A stretch of 54,449 nucleotides of DNA, from positions 108,140 through 162,588 of the forward strand of contig NZ_JYMT01000017.1 of the NCBI RefSeq assembly GCF_000938305.1, in the 5' to 3' direction. Of the stretch, positions 45,645 through 54,058 are shown piece by piece (within the stretch, counting starts at the first letter, position 1; each line of letters begins with the position of its first letter). The notes beneath the pieces were generated by a model. It did no database searches and had not been told where the DNA came from. It saw nothing but the letters and a program-made list of their open reading frames with translations. Source of the stretch: Bradyrhizobium sp. LTSP885. Its GTDB lineage: Bacteria > Pseudomonadota > Alphaproteobacteria > Rhizobiales > Xanthobacteraceae. The position numbers were made by a program, and so were the translations under genes.

Positions 45645-47354
45645 ATGCGCTGGGTGCGGGCCATGATCGTTGCCGTGCTGGCCATATGCGCCAGCGCACC
45701 GGCATTTGCCGACAAGCGCGTCGCGCTCGTGATCGGCAACTCGAACTATCAGAGCGTCGCAGCGCTGCCAAATCCGTCGAATGACGCAGCGGCGGTCACC
45801 GAGATGTTTCGCAAGGCTGCCTTTGAAGTCGTCGAATCGCGCCGTGACCTGAAATATCTGGAGATGCGCCGCGCCCTGCGTGACTTCACCGACAAGGCGC
45901 GTGGCGCCGATATCGCAGTGATCTATTTCGCCGGTCATGGCCTCGAGGTCGATGGCACCAATTATCTCGTGCCCGTGGATGCCGCCCTCGAGCGGGATAT
46001 CGACGTCGACGACGAGGCGGTTTCGCTGAATCGCATCTTGCTTGCCGCCGAGCCCGCCACGAAGTTGCGCCTCGTCATCCTCGATGCCTGCCGTGACAAT
46101 CCGTTTGCCAAGAAGATGAAGCGGGCCATCGCATCGCGCGGAGTCGCGCGCGGTCTGGTTGGGATCGAGGCCAGCAAACCGAATACGTTCATCGCATTCG
46201 CGGCCAAGGAAGGTTCGACGGCGTCCGACGGCGACGGAACAAACAGTCCGTTCTCGGCGGCACTGATCAAATATCTGACGCGGCCCGGTCTCGATATTCG
46301 CAAGGCGTTCGGATTCGTCCGCGACGATGTCCTGAATGCGACCGGCAATCAGCAGGAGCCGTACACGACGAACTCTCTCGGCGGCAACGACGTGTCGCTG
46401 GTCCCGGCGCTGGCAGCGCCGCCGGTCGACCCCAGTGCCGAAATCCGGCGGGATTACGAACTCGCCGAACGCGTCGGCACCAGGGAGGCGTGGGATTCCT
46501 TCGTTGCCACTCATCCGTCTGGCTTCTATGCCGATCTGGCCAGGGCTCAGCGCAACAAGCTCGCGGCCGAGGCGACCAGGATCGCGGCAACCGAGCAGGC
46601 GCGGGCGGCAGTGGACGAGAAGGCAAGGCTTGCAGCCGAAGGTGCCAAGGCGGCCGAGCAGGCCAAGGCGGCCGAAAAGGCCCGCGTTGCGGAAGAGGGC
46701 CGCCTGGCTGCCGAGAGGCAGAAGCTGGCCGAGGAGGCCAAGGTCGCTGCGGCCGACCAGGCTCGCCGCGACGCAGACAGGAAGAAGCAGGAGGCGGCCG
46801 AGCGTCAGAAGCCGGCTGCGGATATTCCGCAAAGGTCTGATACGTCCCAGGTCGCGCTTGCGGCCCCGTCGAAGGACGATCAGCCGGCGCCGGCAAAGCC
46901 GGCCGATGCGGCGGTCGCGGCGATTCCACCGGCGGAAAAGGCCGACCGCCCGTCGCCGGCGGATCTGCCGCGGCTGCTGCAGGCCGAGCTCAAACGAGTC
47001 GGTTGCAAGAGCGGCGAGGTCGGCGGCGCGTGGGATGCAACCGCCCAGCGGGCGCTGTCATCATTCAATGACAAGGCCGGGACGAAGTTCGACACCCGGC
47101 TCGCCAGCATCGACGCGCTGGATGCCGTGCGCGCCAAATCCGATCGCGTCTGTCCACTGGAATGCGAGCGCGGCTCTCACCCCAGCGGCGACCGGTGCAT
47201 CAAGATCACCTGCGACGACGGCTACGTGCTGAGGGCGGGCGGCAGCTGCCAGAAGCGTCCCGAAATTCGTGCCCAGCGGGAGCGCCGCGCGCCGGTATCG
47301 GGACGGCGCGGCGGCAAATGCTTCGTCTACAATGGTTCTTCGTTCTGCGAGTAA
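45645..47354 (+). CDS. Secreted caspase-like (metacaspase/C14) protein with coiled coil and Cys-rich tail
   Basis: A 569-residue exported protein. The signal peptide is residues 1-22. The caspase-like domain (about 24-255) has the catalytic histidine H98 in YFAGHGLEV and cysteine C149 in ILDACRDNPF. An alanine/lysine/glutamate-rich coiled coil spans about 300-390, followed by a proline/alanine-rich linker and a peptidoglycan-binding-like stretch (LLQAELKRVGCKSGEVGGAW, about 445-470). A cysteine-rich tail ends in KCFVYNGSSFCE. GGATTAG precedes the ATG. Bacterial caspase homologues are proteases that cut after basic residues; the function here is unknown but would be periplasmic or extracellular. 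Confidence 0.88.
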   Translation: MRWVRAMIVAVLAICASAPAFADKRVALVIGNSNYQSVAALPNPSNDAAAVTEMFRKAAFEVVESRRDLKYLEMRRALRDFTDKARGADIAVIYFAGHGLEVDGTNYLVPVDAALERDIDVDDEAVSLNRILLAAEPATKLRLVILDACRDNPFAKKMKRAIASRGVARGLVGIEASKPNTFIAFAAKEGSTASDGDGTNSPFSAALIKYLTRPGLDIRKAFGFVRDDVLNATGNQQEPYTTNSLGGNDVSLVPALAAPPVDPSAEIRRDYELAERVGTREAWDSFVATHPSGFYADLARAQRNKLAAEATRIAATEQARAAVDEKARLAAEGAKAAEQAKAAEKARVAEEGRLAAERQKLAEEAKVAAADQARRDADRKKQEAAERQKPAADIPQRSDTSQVALAAPSKDDQPAPAKPADAAVAAIPPAEKADRPSPADLPRLLQAELKRVGCKSGEVGGAWDATAQRALSSFNDKAGTKFDTRLASIDALDAVRAKSDRVCPLECERGSHPSGDRCIKITCDDGYVLRAGGSCQKRPEIRAQRERRAPVSGRRGGKCFVYNGSSFCE

Positions 47355-47364
47355 ACGATCGCTC

Positions 47365-47871
47365 TCAATAGCCCTCGCACGACGTGCGCGTGATGGTGGG
47401 CCTGGAGCAATAGGACAGGCCCGAGCCGTTATAGAAGGTGTATTGCCGCTTTCCCGGCTTGAGCCGCTGGTCGATCGTCATGCTGCAGCGGCTGCCGACG
47501 ACGGTCAGATTGATAATGATCAGATTGTTGGGATACTCTCGGGTCGCGCGCAGGGTATGCCGGCCGGCGACCCGAAGCGAAGCCGATCCTTCGGGTGCCG
47601 CCATCGGTGCGCCTCCCAGTTTCGCGGTGTACTGGACCCGTCCTTCGACGGTGCTGGTCATATCAAGTGTCGCGCTACGGTCGGCGGACAGCACGCCTGT
47701 CCCTTCACCGTGGATCGGGAAATTCTGCACCGGCGGATTCTGGCATGTCGCGATCCCGTCGAAGCTGAACTTCGCGCGCAACGAGGCCCCCGCGGCGGTC
47801 GCCTGCCCGCCTGAGATCGATGCTGTGCAGAGCGCAAGGGCGGCGGCAAAGACGAAATTTCTGATTGTCAT
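47365..47871 (-). CDS. Small exported protein, function unknown
   Basis: A 168-residue protein with a signal peptide (MTIRNFVFAAALALCTASIS, cleavage near ATA-A). The mature part is beta-rich and has four cysteines (in IATCQNP, GSRCSM, LSYCSRP and TSCEGY) suited to disulfides in the periplasm. I recognise no named family. The start at 47871 is chosen because the much longer frame to 48666 runs antisense through sodB. It is convergent with the caspase-like gene, with stops only 10 bases apart. Confidence 0.75.
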   Translation of the reverse strand: MTIRNFVFAAALALCTASISGGQATAAGASLRAKFSFDGIATCQNPPVQNFPIHGEGTGVLSADRSATLDMTSTVEGRVQYTAKLGGAPMAAPEGSASLRVAGRHTLRATREYPNNLIIINLTVVGSRCSMTIDQRLKPGKRQYTFYNGSGLSYCSRPTITRTSCEGY

Positions 47872-48054
47872 GGACTTCGTTCCTAATCGTTTCATTCCGA
47901 GCAAATATTTGGGATTTAATGCCATGCGACGACGTTTTGCAATCAACGCCCTGTCGCATGCGGCCGGTCGGAAAATGCGGTGTCTCTCCGCGATGGAACC
48001 TTCTATAAGGGGTCTCGTTAAGTGTAGTCTCCCACCACTGTTGGACATTCCCCC

Positions 48055-48654
48055 ATGACCTTCACGCTTCCCGATCTGCCCTACGCCCATGACGCCCTTG
48101 CGCCCTACATGTCCAAGGAAACGCTGGAATTTCACCACGACAAGCATCATCAGGCTTACGTCACCAACGGCAACAACGCGATCAAGGGGACCGAATACGA
48201 AGGCAAGTCCCTCGAGGAGATCGTCAAGACCTCGTTCGGCAAGAACGCCCCGGTCTTCAACAATGCCGGCCAGCACTACAATCACCTCCATTTCTGGAAG
48301 TGGATGAAGCCGAATGGCGGCGGCAGCAAGCTGCCTGGCCGTTTGGAAAAGAAGATCAACGAGGATCTCGGCGGCTTCGAGAAGTTCAAGACCGATTTCG
48401 CCGCCGCCGGCGTCGGCCAGTTCGGTTCCGGCTGGGCCTGGCTGCAGGTCAAGGGCGGCAAGCTCGAGATCGCCAAGACGCCGAATGGCGAGAACCCGCT
48501 GGTCCATGGCGCGACCCCGATCCTCGGCGTCGACGTCTGGGAGCACTCCTACTACATCGACTATCGCAACCGCCGTCCGGATTATTTGAAGGCGTTCGTC
48601 GACAACCTGGTCAACTGGGACTATGTCGACGAGCTGTTCGGCAAGGCCGGCTGA
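48055..48654 (+). CDS. sodB: Iron/manganese superoxide dismutase (Fe type)
   Basis: A 199-residue cytoplasmic SOD converting superoxide to hydrogen peroxide and oxygen. Metal ligands are the histidine in LEFHHDKHH (about H27), the histidine in AGQHYNHLHFW, the aspartate and histidine in DVWEHSYYIDY. The NHLHFWKWMKP and GSGWAWL segments are typical of the iron type; a G-to-Q difference for manganese is not seen. It is followed by an intrinsic terminator and a family A repeat. Confidence 0.96.
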   Translation: MTFTLPDLPYAHDALAPYMSKETLEFHHDKHHQAYVTNGNNAIKGTEYEGKSLEEIVKTSFGKNAPVFNNAGQHYNHLHFWKWMKPNGGGSKLPGRLEKKINEDLGGFEKFKTDFAAAGVGQFGSGWAWLQVKGGKLEIAKTPNGENPLVHGATPILGVDVWEHSYYIDYRNRRPDYLKAFVDNLVNWDYVDELFGKAG

Positions 48655-48668
48655 TCGCGGATACAAAT

Positions 48669-48751
48669 GTCATTCCGGGATGGTGCGAAGCACCAGACCC
48701 GGAATCTCGAGATTCCGGGTTCAGCCCTGCGGGCTGCCCCGGAATAACGAC
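48669..48751. repeat. Interspersed palindromic repeat, family A (copy 4, short)
   Basis: It begins GTCATTCCGGG and ends CCCCGGAATAACGAC, with GGAATCTCGAGATTCC in the centre. It lacks the long GATGCGCAATTGCGCATC palindrome, so it is a shorter variant, between sodB and crcB. Confidence 0.78.
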
Positions 48752-48763
48752 GGTGAGATTTGG

Positions 48764-48793
48764 AAGGGCGACAGCTTCGGCTGCCGCCCTTTT
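48764..48793 (+). terminator. Intrinsic terminator with a TTCG tetraloop
   Basis: An AAGGGCG-A-CAGC / GCTG-C-CGCCCTT stem with a TTCG loop is followed by TTTTC. It lies 48 bases before the crcB start and 110 after sodB, so it most likely ends the sodB transcript. Confidence 0.65.
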
Positions 48794-48840
48794 CATTTGT
48801 GGTCCTTGCGAGAGCTGCGGTCTTGCGGCACAAAACCCGT

Positions 48841-49227
48841 ATGGGACAGGCAACAAGCTTTCTTCTCGTCTTCTTCGGCGGCGGGCTCGGCGCATCGCTG
48901 CGCCATCTGATCAACCTCACTTGCGCCCGCTGCATCGGCACCGCATTTCCCTGGGGCACCTTCATCATCAACATCACAGGCTCGACCGTGATGGGCCTGA
49001 TCGCGGGTTATCTCGCCTTCAAGGGCGAGGCCTCGCAGCCCTGGCGGCTGTTCCTGATGACGGGGATCCTCGGCGGCTACACCACCTTCTCCGCCTTCTC
49101 GCTGGATAGCGCACTGCTTTACGAGCGCGGTGAACTCGCGCTCGCAGCCTTCTACGTGTTAGGCTCGGTGACCCTGTCGATCGCCGGCCTGTTCGCAGGA
49201 CTCGCGATTGTCAGGCATCTGACGTAA
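48841..49227 (+). CDS. crcB: Fluoride ion exporter CrcB
   Basis: A 128-residue membrane protein with four transmembrane segments. The Fluc signatures are GGGLGASLRHLINL, WGTFIINITGSTVMG (the pore asparagine) and GGYTTFSAFSLD (the phenylalanine-rich fluoride track). It exports fluoride as a dual-topology dimer. No clear fluoride riboswitch is present upstream. The ATG at 48841 gives a normal-length protein; the upstream extension would run through the sodB terminator. Confidence 0.93.
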   Translation: MGQATSFLLVFFGGGLGASLRHLINLTCARCIGTAFPWGTFIINITGSTVMGLIAGYLAFKGEASQPWRLFLMTGILGGYTTFSAFSLDSALLYERGELALAAFYVLGSVTLSIAGLFAGLAIVRHLT

Positions 49228-49249
49228 CGCCCTAGCCGGCTACTGTTGA

Positions 49250-51865
49250 TCAGCTCACATAGGGACGAAGCTTGCCCTTGTCGGTGCCGCAATCCGGGCA
49301 ACGCCAGCTCTCCGGCAATTGCTGGCAGGGGGTGCCGGGTGCGATGCCGTCGGCCGGGAGTCCGGCGTCCTCGGAATAGATGTAGTAGCAGCCGCGGCAG
49401 ATGAAGCGCCGGCCGGCGACGCCGTTCAGCTTCGCGGCGAGACCAGGCGTCGCCGCCGCGGCGAAAGGCCGCGTCAGGCGGTTGTCGACCGCGATCGTTC
49501 CGCCCGTCTCGACCGTCAGATAGACGCCGAGATCCTTGTGGCCGAAGCTCGCGCGCAGCGAGCCCGGAATGTCCATGTCGCGCACGCCGGAGGCCGGGTT
49601 GACATTGGTGGCGCCGCAGCGGCCGTTACGGCGATCGACACGGAAGACGACATCGCCGAGCCGGATCTGCTGGTCGACCCAGTCGAACTCCTCCCAGGCG
49701 CGCTCCGTATCGACATAGAGATTGGCGCGGAAGCGTAGTGGATCGATCTCGGTGCCCCACTGCTGTTCGAGACTGCGCAGGGTCGCCAGGTTGATCAGCG
49801 AGATCACGTTGTCCGGCTTGTCCATGAAGTGGCCGTCGTTCGAGCGGACCAGGGTGGGCGGCGCCGGCAGCGACGGCACCAACTGGTGGAAATAGTCCTC
49901 GATCGCGGCTCTGGCGCCATCGTCGTGCAGATTGATCGAGAGGATGGTCTGGTTGCCCGATCGGATGTCGAACTGCAGCGTCTCGGGGTCGAGATGGGTC
50001 TTCACCTTGGCCAGGGCCTCTTCGAGCATCAGCATCACGAACAGGCCCTTTTTGGCCCAGCGCGGATTGTCGGCCTGGAGCGGAACGCCGGGATGCGCAA
50101 GCGCGAACTGGCGGTCGTGCGGGAACGGCTTGCCCCTGGTCAGGGTGACACTGGTGAGCGGTTGGCCGCTCAGTCCCTTGATCGGATAGTGGTAGATGTT
50201 CTTCAGCAGCGGCATAACAGACCCGAGTTCGAATCCCGCGATGGCGGTGTAGTCTGGTCTGCTCTCGCGCCGCGCCGTTAGGGCCGGTTGATGTTTTTTT
50301 GCTGAGGCCGCCATGCCGCGGATTCGTGCGGTTGGGATCGGCGGCCGGTCGGGCGGCAGGTCGACGAGAAGCTGGTCGATCTCGGTCACATGATCGTCGA
50401 GCGCGTCGTCGACGATATCGGACAGTTTGGCGATGCCCTTCTCGATCTGGCGTTCGCTGAGCGCGCCGAAGCCGAGCAGGATGCAGCGCGTCGCCATGGT
50501 GCTGCTCTCGTGCACGTGAACCGGCGCGGCCTCCAGGCTGTAGACCCCGATTCGCCCGCGCCGTGCCTGATGCTCGAAGATCCGCGCCTGCGGCACGCCC
50601 GGCGGCAATTGCCAGAACAATTGCAGCCCCGCATTGCCGCCGCCGAGCGTCACGTCACCGAAGGAGTGCTTCAGCGCGGAGACCAGTGTGTTGCGGGCCG
50701 CACGATAGTGCGCGCGAACCCGTAGCAAATGGGACGCGTACTTGCCATCAGACAGAAACTCCGCCAGCACCGACTGCTCGAGCCAGGACGGACCTCCGTT
50801 CAGCATCGCCTTGGTCAGCCGCGCCGTCTCGGCATAGCGTTGCGGCACGATGAGATAGCCGAGCCGCAGGCCGCTTCCGAGCGATGAGGCGAAGTCGCCG
50901 AGATGGAGCGTGCTGTCTGGCGACAGCAGCGAGAGCGGCTGAAGCTGGGTGCCTTCATCGTGAAACTCGTCGCCGAAACCATCCTCGACGATCAGGCTTC
51001 CGTTGCGCCGCGCCCATGCCACCAGCGACAGGCGGCGCTGTGCGGACGTCAGCGCGCCGGTGGGATACTGATGCGCGGGCGTGACGTGGACCATCGCGCA
51101 GCCACGTTCGGGCAGCAGCTCGGTCATCAGTCCGTTCTCGTCGACCGGACAGGCGATAATGCGTGCGCCCGTCGATCTGAACGACAGATAGGCGCCAAGA
51201 TAGCAGGGGTCCTCCATCACCACGCGGGCGTCGTAGGACAGAAACATCCGCGCGATCAGGTTCAGGCTCTCGGTGCGGCCGCTGGTGATGATGATCTGTG
51301 CCGCGTCCACCGCGAGGCCACGCGCGGCGCCATGGTGGTGGGCGATTGCGGCGCGCAATTCCGCCGAGCCGGCAGGATCGCTCGCGATCGCGAATTGCGA
51401 TGTCGCGCCATGCGACAGATGGTTCTGCACGAGCCGGCGCCAGGTCTTGAGCGGAAACACCGCCGGGCTGGTCTGATCGAGCGCAAAGTCGACCGCCATC
51501 CGGCGCTCGCGTCGCACTGCGAGGCGCTTCAGATCGAGATCGACGGTCGGCGAGGCCGGTGCCGCCGACGGCCGTTCGGGCGCAGGACCTGGTGGTGCGC
51601 CGAGGTCTGCAGGCATCTGGGTCTGCCCGGCCACGAAAATTCCGGAGGCGGGCCGCGCCTCGACGTGGCCCTCGAGGATCAGGGTTTCATAGGCGCGGAC
51701 CACGGTGTTGCGGGATATCCCGAGCTGGTCGGCGAGATTGCGCGACGAAGGCAGCCGCGCGCCGCGCGCGATGCGGCCCCTGGCGATCGCCTGACGGATC
51801 TGCTCGACGACCTGGTCGGTGAGGGACTCACGTCTGGTCCGGTCCAGCAGGATGAGAAGCTGCAT
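49250..51865 (-). CDS. MocR-type regulator fused to MOSC and rubredoxin domains
   Basis: An 871-residue single frame (886 if a TTG at 51910 is used; positions below count from that TTG). The parts are: GntR winged helix (about 18-92; NLADQLGISRNTVVRAYETL); aminotransferase-fold MocR domain (about 138-505); linker (506-565); MOSC N-terminal and MOSC domains (about 566-815, with the conserved cysteine in NGRCGATNVNP, C765); rubredoxin (C838, C841, C871, C874). The PLP-binding lysine of MocR is replaced: GTFSK-type becomes GDFASSLGSGLR, with serine at 342. D310 is kept, F312 replaces tyrosine, and R349 is kept. An internal ATG at 50215 could separately start a MOSC-rubredoxin protein. It is divergent from urtA across a region rich in CTGGAC boxes. 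Confidence 0.83.
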   Translation of the reverse strand: MQLLILLDRTRRESLTDQVVEQIRQAIARGRIARGARLPSSRNLADQLGISRNTVVRAYETLILEGHVEARPASGIFVAGQTQMPADLGAPPGPAPERPSAAPASPTVDLDLKRLAVRRERRMAVDFALDQTSPAVFPLKTWRRLVQNHLSHGATSQFAIASDPAGSAELRAAIAHHHGAARGLAVDAAQIIITSGRTESLNLIARMFLSYDARVVMEDPCYLGAYLSFRSTGARIIACPVDENGLMTELLPERGCAMVHVTPAHQYPTGALTSAQRRLSLVAWARRNGSLIVEDGFGDEFHDEGTQLQPLSLLSPDSTLHLGDFASSLGSGLRLGYLIVPQRYAETARLTKAMLNGGPSWLEQSVLAEFLSDGKYASHLLRVRAHYRAARNTLVSALKHSFGDVTLGGGNAGLQLFWQLPPGVPQARIFEHQARRGRIGVYSLEAAPVHVHESSTMATRCILLGFGALSERQIEKGIAKLSDIVDDALDDHVTEIDQLLVDLPPDRPPIPTARIRGMAASAKKHQPALTARRESRPDYTAIAGFELGSVMPLLKNIYHYPIKGLSGQPLTSVTLTRGKPFPHDRQFALAHPGVPLQADNPRWAKKGLFVMLMLEEALAKVKTHLDPETLQFDIRSGNQTILSINLHDDGARAAIEDYFHQLVPSLPAPPTLVRSNDGHFMDKPDNVISLINLATLRSLEQQWGTEIDPLRFRANLYVDTERAWEEFDWVDQQIRLGDVVFRVDRRNGRCGATNVNPASGVRDMDIPGSLRASFGHKDLGVYLTVETGGTIAVDNRLTRPFAAAATPGLAAKLNGVAGRRFICRGCYYIYSEDAGLPADGIAPGTPCQQLPESWRCPDCGTDKGKLRPYVS

Positions 51866-52305
51866 CGAAGTCGCCGCGATGGTTGGCAGAGGTTGGCCTG
51901 TGGCATCCAATGCAAGGCGAAGGCCACACCTCCGGTGGGTCCAGTTTCAGTCGATTTGACCGATCCTATCCGAATTTCGCCGTGGGGCGCCCGGCTGGAT
52001 GGGTCCAGCCTGCAACTGGACCTCTACCGACCGGAAAATCTGGACCCATCCCGCAGTGTGTTTCCCAACCATGCCTGAAGGGTACGCAAATCCCTGCCGC
52101 GGAATCGGCCGTTCGCTGTTCCCGTGTCCAGTTTCTGTTCAGTCCCGGCGTCTGGACCTCGCCGGAAATGGCGCTACGGCAATTTCAGGGCGCGGCTCTC
52201 AGGGCCGGGCCGCCTACGTGCGAGCCTTGGGGCAGACGATCGATGTGCGACTGCATGTGGCAGCTCGCCGGAATCGACCGTGTCCTCGAACAGGAGATTC
52301 ATGCA
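51866..52305. other. Divergent regulatory region between the MocR fusion and urtA
   Basis: About 440 bases with no supported gene. They contain six CTGGAC cores on the two strands, listed with the box feature at 51936-52158, and presumably the promoters for both genes. An AGGAGA ribosome-binding site lies ten bases before the urtA ATG. Confidence 0.7.
51936..52158. promoter_or_regulatory. Array of CTGGAC boxes, probable MocR-type operators
   Basis: The core CTGGAC or its complement occurs at 51936-51944 (TGGGTCCAG), 52000-52008 (TGGGTCCAG), 52016-52022, 52040-52048 (CTGGACCCA), 52124-52131 (GTGTCCAG) and 52152-52158. The second and fourth form an inverted pair of the 9-mer. The copies at 52016 and 52152 share a longer downstream similarity (CTGGACCTC followed by a CCGGAAA stretch), suggesting duplication. 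CTGGAC matches the core of TauR-type MocR operators. Binding is inferred. Confidence 0.7.
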
Positions 52306-53583
52306 ATGTCCATTGCGCGCTACCTCAGGATTTGTGCGGTCCCACTTCTGATAGCCCTTGGTGCGCCGGCGCAGGCCGAAGAAGGCACCATCAAGATCGG
52401 CATCCTGCATTCGCTGTCGGGCACCATGGCCATCAGCGAGACGATCCTGAAGGATATGATGTTGATGGAGGTCGCCGACATCAACGCGCATGGCGGGCTG
52501 CTCGGCAAGAAGATCGAGCCCGTGGTGGTCGATCCGGCCTCCAACTGGCCGCTGTTTGCGGAGAAGGCGCGCGAGCTGATCACCAAGGACAAGGTGGCGG
52601 CTGTGTTCGGCTGCTGGACCTCGGTGTCGCGCAAATCGGTGCTGCCGGTGTTCGAGGAGTTGAACGGCCTGCTGTTCTATCCGCTCGAATATGAGGGCGA
52701 GGAAGCCTCCTACAACATCTTCTACGGCAGCTCCGTGCCTGACAACAAGGCGATCCCCGCCGTGCAGTACCTGATGTCGAAGGAGGGCGGCGAGGTGAAG
52801 CGGTTCGTGCTCGAAGGCACCGACTATGTCTATCCGCGCACCAGCAACAAGATCATCCACGCCTTCCTCAACAGTAAGGGCGTCAAGGATGAAGACATCA
52901 TGGAGAACTATACGCCGTTCGGCTTCTCCGACTGGCAGACCGAAGTTGCCGCGATCAAGAAGTTCGGCACGACGGGCAAGAAGACGGCGGTGGTTTCGAC
53001 CGTTAACGGCGATGCCAACATTCCCTTCTACAAGGAGCTCGGCAACCAGGGCATCAAGGCGACCGACATTCCGGTCATCGCCTTCTCCGTGGGCGAGGAA
53101 GAGCTGGCCGGCGTCGACACCAAGCCGCTGGTCGGGCACCTTGCGGCCTGGAGCTATTTCCAGTCGGTCAACACGCCGGAGAACAAGGCGTTCATCGCCA
53201 AATGGCGCGCCTACACCAAGAACCCCAAGCGCGTCACCAACGACCCGATGGAATCGGCCTACATCCTGTTCCACATGTGGGTGCAGGCGGTGCAGCAGGC
53301 CGGCAGCACCAATGTCGATGCGGTGCGTCAGGCCATGATCGGCCAGAAGGTGAAGTCGCCGTCCGGCTTCGAAGTGGTGATGGGGGCGAACCACCACATG
53401 GCCAAGCCGGTGATGATCGGTGAGATCCAGGCCGATGGCCAGTTCAGCATCGTCTACCAGAGCAAGGCGCTGCCGCCAAAAGCCTGGAGCCCTTATGTGG
53501 AAGCCAACAAGGGCAAGGTCGCTGACTGGTCGTGGCCCTGGGTGTGCGGCGGCTGTTCGACGCCGCGGTTCGCTGCGAACTGA
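52306..53583 (+). CDS. urtA: Urea ABC transporter substrate-binding protein
   Basis: A 425-residue periplasmic binding protein of the branched-chain amino acid/urea family. The signal peptide is MSIARYLRICAVPLLIALGA (cleavage near AQA-E). The mature start is EEGTIKIGILHSLSGTMAIS. UrtA features include AVFGCWTSVSRKSVLPVFEE, LFYPLEYEGEEASYNIFY and the C-terminal WSWPWVCGGCSTP. The two C-terminal cysteines may form a disulfide. The ATG at 52306 has AGGAGA ten bases upstream. urtBCDE are not in the next 860 bases, where only repeats are seen, so this binding-protein gene appears detached from its transporter genes or is a second copy. Confidence 0.93.
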   Translation: MSIARYLRICAVPLLIALGAPAQAEEGTIKIGILHSLSGTMAISETILKDMMLMEVADINAHGGLLGKKIEPVVVDPASNWPLFAEKARELITKDKVAAVFGCWTSVSRKSVLPVFEELNGLLFYPLEYEGEEASYNIFYGSSVPDNKAIPAVQYLMSKEGGEVKRFVLEGTDYVYPRTSNKIIHAFLNSKGVKDEDIMENYTPFGFSDWQTEVAAIKKFGTTGKKTAVVSTVNGDANIPFYKELGNQGIKATDIPVIAFSVGEEELAGVDTKPLVGHLAAWSYFQSVNTPENKAFIAKWRAYTKNPKRVTNDPMESAYILFHMWVQAVQQAGSTNVDAVRQAMIGQKVKSPSGFEVVMGANHHMAKPVMIGEIQADGQFSIVYQSKALPPKAWSPYVEANKGKVADWSWPWVCGGCSTPRFAAN

Positions 53584-53611
53584 TCCCTGACGCAGAGCCC
53601 CGCGGTCCGAG

Positions 53612-53637
53612 CCCCGGCGACCGATCAGTCGCCGGGG
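53612..53637 (+). terminator. Hairpin downstream of urtA
   Basis: CCCCGGCGAC (53612-53621) pairs with GTCGCCGGGG (53628-53637), a 10-bp stem with a 6-nt loop, 28 bases after the stop. No long T-run follows, so it may be a weak or Rho-assisted terminator or an mRNA stabiliser. Confidence 0.6.
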
Positions 53638-53755
53638 TTCACGATTATCAGGAAAGCACGAGAGGTGAGGTGAGCACGCTATCCCGGCTCCCGCTCCCCT
53701 TGCGGGCGCAGGGGGAGAGGGAATCCATCCGCCGGTATGTCCCTCACGCGCCAAT

Positions 53756-53825
53756 CACTGAGTTGCCCGACATGGCAAGCCCTCCGTGTAAAAATATTTC
53801 GCTTTATCCGAAGCGCAACTCAGTG
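53756..53825. repeat. Inverted-repeat element with CACTGAGTTGC ends
   Basis: CACTGAGTTGC (53756-53766) and GCAACTCAGTG (53815-53825) are perfect 11-bp inverted ends around 48 bases that are A+T-richer than the surroundings. It is a MITE-sized element with no coding capacity. Confidence 0.7.
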
Positions 53826-54058
53826 TATAGATATGCCCGTCCCACCCGATTGAGGGGCGAGCGCACGTCACGAACGCGCGGTGGGATGCGGTGGACGCCG
53901 ATTGCGCAACTGACGAGTGCGCATGAGGCGGACGGTGAAATCGTGTGGTCCTGACGCTGCAATGCAGGCGGAAAGTTTTTGAGAAGCTGACGCTTCCCAG
54001 AGACAACGGTGGCAACAAAGCGCTCACCGGGGAGAGCACGTATAAGCCGTAACCCATC

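Noticed and set aside
47365..48666. 433-residue minus-strand protein
   Set aside because: Its first 265 residues run antisense through sodB; only the last 168 residues, beginning with a signal peptide at 47871, are credible.
48751..48840. Possible fluoride riboswitch before crcB
   Set aside because: The gap holds a TTCG-loop terminator but not the conserved crcB-motif pattern; I could not align its core.
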